This document shows, piece after piece, positions 5,765 through 11,868 of a stretch of 12,450 nucleotides of DNA. The DNA comes from Candidatus Aenigmatarchaeota archaeon (GTDB taxonomy: Archaea; Aenigmatarchaeota; Aenigmatarchaeia; QMZP01): NCBI GenBank assembly GCA_016867675.1, contig VGIZ01000007.1, positions 1-12,450 of the forward strand, given 5' to 3'. The notes below the pieces were generated by a model, which did no database searches, had not been told where the DNA came from, and worked only from the letters and a program-made list of their open reading frames with translations. The position numbers and the translations under genes were made by a program. How positions within the stretch are numbered: position 1 is the first letter of the stretch; each line of letters starts with the position of its first letter.

Positions 5765-8458
5765 TCACAGAGCGATGGGCCGTATGAGGATCTCCAATGG
5801 AAAGAAGTTACCCCAATTGTGAGTGGCCCTTGTGCACTGCTCTGCTGTGTTTATGCCAGTGCCGTCGGTTCTGCACGCCGCCACGCCAAACAAATATGTA
5901 CCTGCCGGCGCATAGCTGTTTACTGTTATATTGACGAACCCGATACTGCTCCCATTAATCATGATTTGGGACTTGGACCAATTAATGAGTGTAGACATTA
6001 ATGCAGCGTAAGTGGTTTGTTCATCCAGCTTGCATTCAAAAATGTTAGTATAAGGTACACAAAAATTCCTCAGTATGTTAGAATCCACACCCATAGGCAG
6101 AACATTAACAACAAAGCTATGGTTCTTGCCGTCCGAGGCGTTGTTCTTTATGCCCGCGCTCATAATCAATGCGTCCGTATGATCAAGTTCCCATCTGCTA
6201 GGCCATATCGCGAAATTCTCCAGTGTTTGGTTGAATGTATCCAGTATTTTAGCGTATGCTCTTTGCCTTTCATCGCGCGTCTCGTTCACATCGCTGCACC
6301 TTTTCCCGAAATTCAGGCCGACCGCCGCAAGGTCGAAGATGTTGGTCGCGCCGTCCGCATTTATGTCGGAGTTCACATCCCACTCCGCATAACTTGAGTT
6401 CAGGCCGTAGAAAATGCCGACAGTCGCTAGGTCAAAGATATCTATTTTGCAATCGTTGTTGGTATCACCCCTAATAAATACTGGGAAATTCAGGCGCCTC
6501 CCGCTCTTGCATATCTGCAGATTCTTGCATGCATTGCCGCAAGACCCGCAGTTGTAATGGTCATTCATGAAGGTCGCCTCGCAGCCATCCGCGGACAGCA
6601 TATTGCAGTTCCCGGTGTCTGCTGAGCAGCCATAATAGGATGAGCCCGAGCAATAGCCTGTCGTACTCAAATTTTCATTACCCGGCCCGGTTGTTGAGGA
6701 GGGCCATTCCAGGCAGCCGTCGGCGTTATATTCATTGCACGTCTGGACAACGTTTCCGTTGCAGCGCCTGCTCCCGGGCGAGCACTCGTTGGTGCAGCAG
6801 CCGTAGTCAACCTTCCCGTCACAGTTGTTGTCAATGCCGTCCCCGCATGTTTCGCTGAGCAGAGGGCTCATGGCAGCGCTGTTGTCGTTGCAGTCAATCA
6901 GCATCGAGCTCAGCTCAGACAGCAGCCTGTATTTGGAGGGTCTGGAGCACTGGATGACTATCACGCCGTCGCTTACCCCGTCGCTGTCATAGTCTTTGTA
7001 CCAGATCTGGTTGGGATGCTGTTTTGCGTCGGTATCGTTGCAGTCGCCGTTGCATGTGGTGTAGCCGTCGCCGTCGTTGTCAAAGCCCTCATCGGCCACA
7101 CCGTCGCAGTCATCATCAACGCCATTGCATGCCTCCGCCTTGCCGGGGTTTATGTTTGCATTGGCGTCGTTGCAGTCCCAGCCGCAGGGCTCCTCCTTGT
7201 AGCCATCACCATCAGCGTCAAGGCAGTAATCAATCGTGTTCTGGTAGAGCGCGCCAAGCCCTCCCCTGTAGTCGTAGCCGCGGCTTTTCCAGATGCTCCA
7301 GAATTGACTCAGGTTTTGCACCCTGCTGCTGTTGACTATACTCCATATAGGCATGATGCCTGCCGATATATTATCGAAATAATCACTGCTGTTGTCATAT
7401 ATGTCATATAATGCCGCGGCAACCCTGCCGCTCACATCATCGCCATAATCACCGAATATTTCCCTTGTTTCAATGTCATAGTTGTATTTGCCGAAGTAGG
7501 TAAAGAACGGATCATTGCTAATGACCAACGGCAAGAAGGTGGCCCAGCCCTCAGTCCACGCACAGTTGGTGCTTGATTTTTCGTACATGGTATGGTTTGA
7601 ACATTTCTGTTTTTCTGGAAACCAATCACCGTAGAGTTTGTACATTAAGAAGTGACTATACTCATGTTGTATCACATCTGGGCTTGTTGCTGCGTCCAAG
7701 CCGACGTATATGTCACCGCCATGCACATAGTACGCCCCATCAGGCACTGTGAATATGAACCAGTTCATGTCAGGCCAGCGCAAGTTGACGCGCGGCGCGC
7801 TGTAGTTGAAATTATAATAAGGGTAAAGCCAGCCTGACATTCCGGCGTCATAGATGGCCCATGCCCCATTCTGGTTTTCCGCCGGTACAGTTGTACCTAG
7901 ATTTACCATGCCGTCTGGAACATTCATCGCCACATTGGAGTACAGATAATATTCTATCACGAGGACGTCGTTCGTCACACTTATGCGACTGCCCAATGTG
8001 TTGGCGGCGACCTGGATGTCTGCGGTTGTGCCGTCCAGTGACGAATCCCTGTTTTCAAATGGCCCTGCAATGAAGTTGCCGTTGTTGTCGGTTATTGTCA
8101 TGGCAATCGGCTGGCTCAGCAAAGCGTTATACTCGTATATGTAGACAGGCGCATAACGGAGCGGTTTGGGGTTGCCGAAAAAATCCCTGTAATAGAAAGA
8201 GCCTTCAACCATTATCTGCCCCGCCCCAAGCGAAGCGTGGCTGCTCGTTGCCGAAGCCTGAATCATTCTGCTGGGCGCCATCTGCACACCCATGGCGCAG
8301 ATGGGCGGCGTTATGTTCCTGTATTCTGGATTGCATGTTTCCACGCTTCCATCACGAGAACAGCAAACCCCTTCTGTTGCGTTTTGCGCAAGAATCAGAG
8401 GTATCCAGCACAACAAAAACAAAGCCAAAGCCGTTCCCAGCAGCAAACTAGGTTTCAT
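5765..8458 (-). CDS. Secreted HExxH metallopeptidase with MopE-like and dockerin modules
   Basis: An 897-residue exported protein. Residues 1-24 are a signal peptide. Residues 81-175 look like a transthyretin/carboxypeptidase-regulatory-like beta domain. The catalytic region has HEYSH (265-269) with E303 in WTEGWATF as likely third zinc ligand, a gluzincin-type arrangement, followed by VAAALYDIYD (346-355). Residues 412-555 carry MopE-like DDDCDG and DNNCDG calcium/metal motifs. Residues 554-652 are a cysteine cassette shared with the protein at 217-3201, and 664-718 are a dockerin. Unusually, a further beta-rich domain of about 175 residues follows the dockerin. I chose ATG 8458; an in-frame GTG at 8467 is possible. 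The start overlaps the end of the membrane protein gene at 8448-8975 by 11 nt, suggesting coupled translation. Substrate unknown; surface-protein processing is inference. Confidence 0.85.
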   Translation of the reverse strand: MKPSLLLGTALALFLLCWIPLILAQNATEGVCCSRDGSVETCNPEYRNITPPICAMGVQMAPSRMIQASATSSHASLGAGQIMVEGSFYYRDFFGNPKPLRYAPVYIYEYNALLSQPIAMTITDNNGNFIAGPFENRDSSLDGTTADIQVAANTLGSRISVTNDVLVIEYYLYSNVAMNVPDGMVNLGTTVPAENQNGAWAIYDAGMSGWLYPYYNFNYSAPRVNLRWPDMNWFIFTVPDGAYYVHGGDIYVGLDAATSPDVIQHEYSHFLMYKLYGDWFPEKQKCSNHTMYEKSSTNCAWTEGWATFLPLVISNDPFFTYFGKYNYDIETREIFGDYGDDVSGRVAAALYDIYDNSSDYFDNISAGIMPIWSIVNSSRVQNLSQFWSIWKSRGYDYRGGLGALYQNTIDYCLDADGDGYKEEPCGWDCNDANANINPGKAEACNGVDDDCDGVADEGFDNDGDGYTTCNGDCNDTDAKQHPNQIWYKDYDSDGVSDGVIVIQCSRPSKYRLLSELSSMLIDCNDNSAAMSPLLSETCGDGIDNNCDGKVDYGCCTNECSPGSRRCNGNVVQTCNEYNADGCLEWPSSTTGPGNENLSTTGYCSGSSYYGCSADTGNCNMLSADGCEATFMNDHYNCGSCGNACKNLQICKSGRRLNFPVFIRGDTNNDCKIDIFDLATVGIFYGLNSSYAEWDVNSDINADGATNIFDLAAVGLNFGKRCSDVNETRDERQRAYAKILDTFNQTLENFAIWPSRWELDHTDALIMSAGIKNNASDGKNHSFVVNVLPMGVDSNILRNFCVPYTNIFECKLDEQTTYAALMSTLINWSKSQIMINGSSIGFVNITVNSYAPAGTYLFGVAACRTDGTGINTAEQCTRATHNWGNFFPLEILIRPIAL
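6503..6799 (-). repeat. Cysteine cassette shared by the two secreted proteins
   Basis: This stretch encodes peptidase residues 554-652 and matches residues 741-841 of the protein at 217-3201 (DNA 679-981). Both share the order NEC/DEC, RCNGNV/KCNGNV, CLEWP, GNEN, GC, NCN, DGCE, NCGSCGNAC and QIC. The copy here lacks the cysteines equivalent to C783 and C794 of the other protein. A dockerin follows within about 12 residues here, but only after about 95 residues in the other protein. Confidence 0.75.
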
Positions 8459-8975
8459 TGATACCACTAATATTTACCGATATGCCAACCGCAGAGGTTG
8501 GTACGGGTTCCCAAGGCAGTATTATGTATGAGTTGTTGTAGCTCTCTATGTAGATTTGGGTGTGGAATCCTTCCCAGTTTCCAGACTCTGTTGTTGGACC
8601 TTTAGCATACACATGTATGGTGTAACCACCCTCGCGGGATATCATCAGTTGAGTTTCAATTGTTTTATTTGTATGTATCAGCAAGTCACCTGTCCAATTG
8701 ATGTCACCGGACACGACATCAACCCCATCAGGCAAAACTAAATAGATTATTGTTCCATTGGCGGAATCGAAAGTGCTAATGTATTTCATCTCCAAAAAGA
8801 CCGTTGTAGTCATTGTGAAAGCATCACCGACTTTAGGTTCGCCCAAAATGGATATTTTAGCAGACATGGAACTTCTAGGGGATTCAGGTGTTTGATTTTC
8901 AGTTAATACCAAAAGAACAGCCACCATGAGGACAACAAACAAAATCAGCCCCGCCCCCGCCCATTCCCTGCGCAT
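8448..8975 (-). CDS. Membrane-anchored extracellular beta-domain protein
   Basis: A 175-residue protein with a basic N-terminus and one hydrophobic helix (about residues 7-25, AGLILFVVLMVAVLLVL) without a clear cleavage site, so it is probably an N-terminal anchor. The rest is an outward-facing beta-sandwich-like domain with the pattern YLVLPDGVDVVSGDINWTG, which recalls repeat domains of prokaryotic surface proteins. Five or more N-glycosylation sequons (NGT, NWT, NKT, NNS, NIS) support an extracellular location. Its stop lies inside the start of the metallopeptidase gene, so the two are probably co-translated and may act together. It begins the minus-strand block and faces the divergent prenyl synthase promoter. 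No enzymatic motif is visible and the function is unknown. Confidence 0.75.
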   Translation of the reverse strand: MRREWAGAGLILFVVLMVAVLLVLTENQTPESPRSSMSAKISILGEPKVGDAFTMTTTVFLEMKYISTFDSANGTIIYLVLPDGVDVVSGDINWTGDLLIHTNKTIETQLMISREGGYTIHVYAKGPTTESGNWEGFHTQIYIESYNNSYIILPWEPVPTSAVGISVNISGINET

Positions 8976-9134
8976 GATATCAAACGGATATTGTAGTGCC
9001 GTCTAATAAACCGCAGCCACAGCGAAACAAGCAATTAATATCACCCCTCATTCCGCGTGTAGCGGGAAAACTTGTTATTTTGATTATAAAGTTTTCCCAC
9101 TACAATATAAGCGCCCGCTACAATCTTTGATGAT
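8976..9134. promoter_or_regulatory. Divergent promoter region with a repeated CTACAAT motif
   Basis: This region separates the minus-strand beta-domain protein gene from the plus-strand prenyl synthase gene. Minus strand: a TATA-like TTTATTA at 9004-9010, 29-35 nt before the ATG at 8975. Plus strand: TTATAAA at 9084-9090, and AATATAAG at 9104-9111 suited to a leaderless start at 9135. CACTACAATAT occurs exactly on the minus strand (8988-8998) and on the plus strand (9098-9108), with a near copy CCCGCTACAAT at 9114-9124. TTTGAT follows in both gene leaders (8979-8984 minus; 9126-9131 plus). Confidence 0.55.
9059..9103. repeat. Imperfect inverted repeat around the prenyl synthase TATA box
   Basis: GTAGCGGGAAAACTT (9059-9073) and AAGTTTTCCCACTAC (9089-9103) match as inverted arms with one mismatch in 15 and a 15-nt spacer. 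The plus-strand TATA-like box (9084-9090) lies at the edge of the right arm, so a dimeric repressor bound here would block TBP or polymerase. An operator role is inferred from position. Confidence 0.55.
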
Positions 9135-10133
9135 ATGGTCTCCATCTCAGATGTAGAGGCAGCCATAGCCGAGAAGGGCACAATGATAGACAGGGAGCTG
9201 GAGAAGTTCCTGCCGAGGAAGAAGGGCGACAGCCTTTACGAGGCTGTCTGGTACCACATGGCGACAGGCGGCAAGCGCATAAGGCCTGCATTGGCCCTGA
9301 TGGCCTGCGAAGCGGTTGGCGGGGACAGCAGGAAGGCTGTTCCTTGGGCTGCTGCCTGCGAGCTTTTGCACAACTGGCTGCTTGTGCATGATGACATAGA
9401 GGACAGCGACGAGGTCAGGCGGAACCAGCCCACGGTCTGGAAGAAATACGGCGTGCCGCACGCCATCAATGTCGGCGACCTGATGTCGCAGAAGGTCTTC
9501 CAGCTTGTGCTGGACTCCAAGAGCAGCAAGGTTGATGACAGGATAACGATGCAGCTGCTCAGCCTGATGGCGGAAACCGCCATAAGGACAGCCGAGGGGC
9601 AGGCCATGGACATAAGCATGAGGGGGCGCGAGCCGTCCGAGAAGGAATACATGGAGATGGTCACGGGAAAGACCGCCTACTACCTGACAGCGCCGATAAT
9701 AGGCGGCGCGCTCATTGGCGGCGCGGGCAGGAAGGACATGGAGCGCATCATAGAGTTCGGCAGATATGCAGGCCCCGCGTTCCAGATAACCGACGACGTG
9801 CTTGACCTCACCGAGGGCAAGGGGCGAGGAGAGATAGGCCGCGACATCAAGGAGGGCAAGCGCAGCATCATGGCGATACACTGCCTGTCAAGGTGCACGC
9901 CAGGCGAGAAGCGCTCCATACTGGAGATACTGGACAAGAGGCCTGAAGACACGACGGCTGATGACGTCCGCTTCGTGAAGGCCATGTTCGAGCGCTACCG
10001 CTCGGTGGAGTACTCAAGCAAGAAGGCCGAGGAGCTCATGGCGAAGGCCAAGCATGCCATAAAGCCGCTGCCCGACGACCTGCGCGGGCTGCTGGAGATG
10101 TTCGCGGACTACCTGATAAGCAGGAAGAGGTGA
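9135..10133 (+). CDS. Short-chain trans-isoprenyl diphosphate synthase (GGPP/FPP synthase)
   Basis: A 332-residue cytoplasmic enzyme that condenses isopentenyl diphosphate with allylic diphosphates. In archaea the C20 product feeds ether-lipid synthesis. All diagnostic motifs are present: GGKRIRP (45-51), the first Asp-rich motif DDIED at 86-90 inside HNWLLVHDDIED, the RR pair at 95-96, KT at 179-180, FQ at 216-217, and the second Asp-rich motif DDVLD at 220-224. The DDxxD spacing has no two-residue insertion, as in archaeal/eukaryal-type enzymes. A bulky Trp81, five residues before the first motif, predicts a short product (C15-C20); which one cannot be settled by eye. Length is normal for the family. 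The ATG at 9135 fits a TATA-like box 25-31 nt upstream and a near-leaderless transcript. It is a complete and unremarkable housekeeping gene. Confidence 0.95.
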   Translation: MVSISDVEAAIAEKGTMIDRELEKFLPRKKGDSLYEAVWYHMATGGKRIRPALALMACEAVGGDSRKAVPWAAACELLHNWLLVHDDIEDSDEVRRNQPTVWKKYGVPHAINVGDLMSQKVFQLVLDSKSSKVDDRITMQLLSLMAETAIRTAEGQAMDISMRGREPSEKEYMEMVTGKTAYYLTAPIIGGALIGGAGRKDMERIIEFGRYAGPAFQITDDVLDLTEGKGRGEIGRDIKEGKRSIMAIHCLSRCTPGEKRSILEILDKRPEDTTADDVRFVKAMFERYRSVEYSSKKAEELMAKAKHAIKPLPDDLRGLLEMFADYLISRKR

Positions 10134-10168
10134 GCTAGCTGCAAAACATTTAAGTTTTATTTGAAAGT

Positions 10169-10705
10169 ATGTTTATGCACAAACATAATTTGGGGGTTGT
10201 TGGACCGGCAGATGTGAAGAAGTTGTGCTCTCAAACAGGGATGGATGAACAGGCATACATTGAAAAAATCAAGCAATTGGCGACGAAAATCGCGGAAAGG
10301 GGTTATGAAATAATTCTAACTCCAGATAAAAATAGTTCAGTGGAGACATTTGCAAAGGCATACAGAGAACACCCAGGAACAAAAATAACGGGGATTTTCC
10401 CAAAGGAAGACAAAGATTTTGGCTTCGGTTGGTTGAATTCCGAAATATGCGACGTAATTGAAAATTGCGGAACATGGACGGAACAAGAAAGTTATGTGGT
10501 TAAAAGATCGCAAAATCTGCTTTGTTTGGGGTTCAGCCGCGGTGTAATAATTGAAATATGCAAAACAGGAATGTTCTGGAAAAACAGGACAGATAGTAAA
10601 ATCTTCGTCATCAGAGATTTCATAGCAGAAAAACTCCCGCATTACATAGCCGAGGGGTTACCAATTGTTTACGTGAAATTGGAAGCTTTTCTCAAAACCC
10701 TTTGA
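10169..10705 (+). CDS. SLOG/LOG-like Rossmann-fold protein
   Basis: A 178-residue protein. The N-terminal strand NLGVVGPAD (7-15), the helix-strand KIAERGYEIILTPD (40-53), the segment TGIFP (74-78) and the later NLLCLGFSRGVIIEI (116-130) together resemble the nucleotide-binding SLOG/LOG superfamily, which includes cytokinin-type phosphoribohydrolases and nucleotide sensors. The canonical GGGxxGxM and PGGxGTxxE motifs of LOG enzymes are not clearly present, so catalytic activity is doubtful and a sensor or degenerate member is possible. It starts 35 nt after the prenyl synthase stop. The ATG at 10175 is an alternative start and better matches the TTTAAG at 10149-10154. AT content is visibly higher than in the genes on both sides. 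I am fairly sure it is a gene but less sure of the family. Confidence 0.65.
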   Translation: MFMHKHNLGVVGPADVKKLCSQTGMDEQAYIEKIKQLATKIAERGYEIILTPDKNSSVETFAKAYREHPGTKITGIFPKEDKDFGFGWLNSEICDVIENCGTWTEQESYVVKRSQNLLCLGFSRGVIIEICKTGMFWKNRTDSKIFVIRDFIAEKLPHYIAEGLPIVYVKLEAFLKTL

Positions 10706-10768
10706 TGCACGCGGAAGACAATTTCTGCTGACGGGGCTTAATGGCAATCCAAGAGAGAAACCATATTA

Positions 10769-10776
10769 TTTAAATA
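10769..10776 (+). promoter_or_regulatory. secE: TATA-like box for secE
   Basis: TTTAAATA lies with its centre about 47 nt before the secE ATG, predicting initiation near 10798 and a leader of roughly 22 nt. That leader contains a purine-rich GAAGGCGG that could serve as a ribosome-binding site. The rest of the 114-nt gap after the SLOG-like gene shows nothing else. Confidence 0.5.
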
Positions 10777-10819
10777 GCCAAAATCTTAGAATAGAGGACA
10801 ACAGGGCGAAGGCGGCAGT

Positions 10820-10990
10820 ATGATAAACCTGATTGAGAGGCTGAAGGGATACCTGAGGGTGCTGCAGGTCGCGAGGAAGCCCAGCAAGGACGAGTTCTTC
10901 GCGTCCAGCAAGATATGCATCCTCGGGCTCTTCGTGATAGGCATAATCGGTTTCGTCATATACGCCGTTTTCGTGCTGACCGGAGTCTGA
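10820..10990 (+). CDS. secE: Preprotein translocase subunit SecE/Sec61-gamma
   Basis: A 56-residue protein, the usual size for archaeal SecE. It has an amphipathic N-terminal helix (LIERLKGYLRVLQVARKPSK), then the conserved pattern of Lys/Pro, Asp-Glu-Phe and a single C-terminal transmembrane helix (about residues 32-54, ICILGLFVIGIIGFVIYAVF). SecE is the essential clamp subunit of the SecYE(beta) protein-conducting channel in the cytoplasmic membrane. Identification rests on size, the helix plus KPSKDEF hinge plus one TM layout, and position directly before spt5 and rpl11, the conserved archaeal order. It begins with ATG preceded by GAAGGCGG and ends with TGA at 10988-10990. Confidence 0.9.
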   Translation: MINLIERLKGYLRVLQVARKPSKDEFFASSKICILGLFVIGIIGFVIYAVFVLTGV

Positions 10991-11019
10991 GATCGCTTGA
11001 GATTGCAATTGTAATGCGC

Positions 11020-11144
11020 GGTGAATTTGAAACCTCTGCTTAATCAAGTTTGATAAAGGAGTCCGTCAACAAACATAAGGTGAAATTAAACCCTTGCATT
11101 AAGCAAGATAAGCAAGCAAGTCCGTCAACAAAAACAAGGCGAAA
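11020..11144 (+). repeat. Degenerate 59-nt tandem repeat between secE and spt5
   Basis: Two units with a 59-nt offset fill most of the 169-nt gap. The best-conserved part is AGTCCGTCAACAAA followed by AAGG and GAAA: 11060-11085 and 11119-11144 agree at 23 of 26 positions. The preceding parts, 11020-11048 and 11079-11107, agree at 21 of 29. A purine-rich GGCGAAAGG continues into the ribosome-binding region of spt5. No clear TATA box or stable hairpin was seen in it. Confidence 0.6.
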
Positions 11145-11159
11145 GGAAGGGCGAAAGGT

Positions 11160-11834
11160 ATGATATACACAATACGGACAACCACAGGCAGGGAAGACAT
11201 CGTAGTGGACCTGCTGGAGTCAAGGCTGAAGGCAGAGCAGGGGCTGGACATAAAGACCATCTTCCACCCGGCCGAGATAAAGGGCTACGTCTTCATAGAG
11301 GGCAACCTGACCAGCATACACAAGGCAATGGTCGGGCTGATGCACGCCAAGGGGCTGATGGAGAAGCCGGTCGCGCTTGACGAGATAAAGCACTTCCTGG
11401 AGGTCAAGAAGACGCGCATCAAGATAGACATTGACGATGTGGTCGAGATTATCGGGGGCCCGTTCAAGGGTGAGCGCGGCAAGATAAAGAGGATAGACAG
11501 CGTCAAGGACGAGGTCACGATAGAGCTGCTGGAGGCTGCGATACCCATCCCTGTCACCATCGCGACCGAGTTCATCAAGGTCGTGAAGAAGGCGCACCCC
11601 GAGGCCGCGGCTGAAAAAGAAACGCTGAAGGCCGAGGAGAAGGAGAGCGAGAAGAGCATATTCGACAACATCAAGGAGTCCGCGAAGAGCGAGGCCATTG
11701 TTGAAAGCAAAGGCAAGTCATCCGCGGATGCGGAAGGCGGTTCTGATTCAGGGGAAGTGATGAACGACGAGTCCTCAGCCGAGGCCGGCGCGCAGGACGA
11801 GGCTGATAAAGCTGAGGAAGCATCTGACTCCTAA
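11160..11834 (+). CDS. spt5: Transcription elongation factor Spt5 (NusG family) with acidic tail
   Basis: A 224-residue protein. Residues 1-82 form the NGN domain (starting MIYTIRTTTGREDIVVDLL, with HPAEIKGYVFIEG at 36-48) that binds RNA polymerase and the partner Spt4. Residues 89-143 form a KOW domain (DIDDVVEIIGGPFKGERGKI). Together they hold the polymerase clamp closed and raise processivity in the cytoplasm. Archaeal Spt5 usually ends soon after KOW, at about 145-160 residues. Here about 80 more residues (145-224) follow, rich in Glu, Ala, Ser, Lys and Asp and probably disordered. The ATG at 11160 has a purine-rich GAAAGG upstream. It lies between secE and rpl11 as in many archaea. Confidence 0.95.
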   Translation: MIYTIRTTTGREDIVVDLLESRLKAEQGLDIKTIFHPAEIKGYVFIEGNLTSIHKAMVGLMHAKGLMEKPVALDEIKHFLEVKKTRIKIDIDDVVEIIGGPFKGERGKIKRIDSVKDEVTIELLEAAIPIPVTIATEFIKVVKKAHPEAAAEKETLKAEEKESEKSIFDNIKESAKSEAIVESKGKSSADAEGGSDSGEVMNDESSAEAGAQDEADKAEEASDS

Positions 11835-11840
11835 AGCTTC

Positions 11841-11849
11841 TTAAATATT
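11841..11849 (+). promoter_or_regulatory. rpl11: TATA-like box for rpl11
   Basis: TTAAATATT is centred about 24 nt before the rpl11 ATG, the spacing of a leaderless archaeal promoter. It starts only 7 nt after the spt5 stop. GGTG at 11863-11866 could also act as a weak ribosome site if rpl11 is read from a longer message. Confidence 0.45.
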
Positions 11850-11868
11850 CTAATGCAGAGTTGGTGTT

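Noticed and set aside
9147..9881. Minus-strand open frame of 244 codons inside the prenyl synthase gene
   Set aside because: It is the mirror frame of a gene with all catalytic motifs intact; the product resembles nothing.
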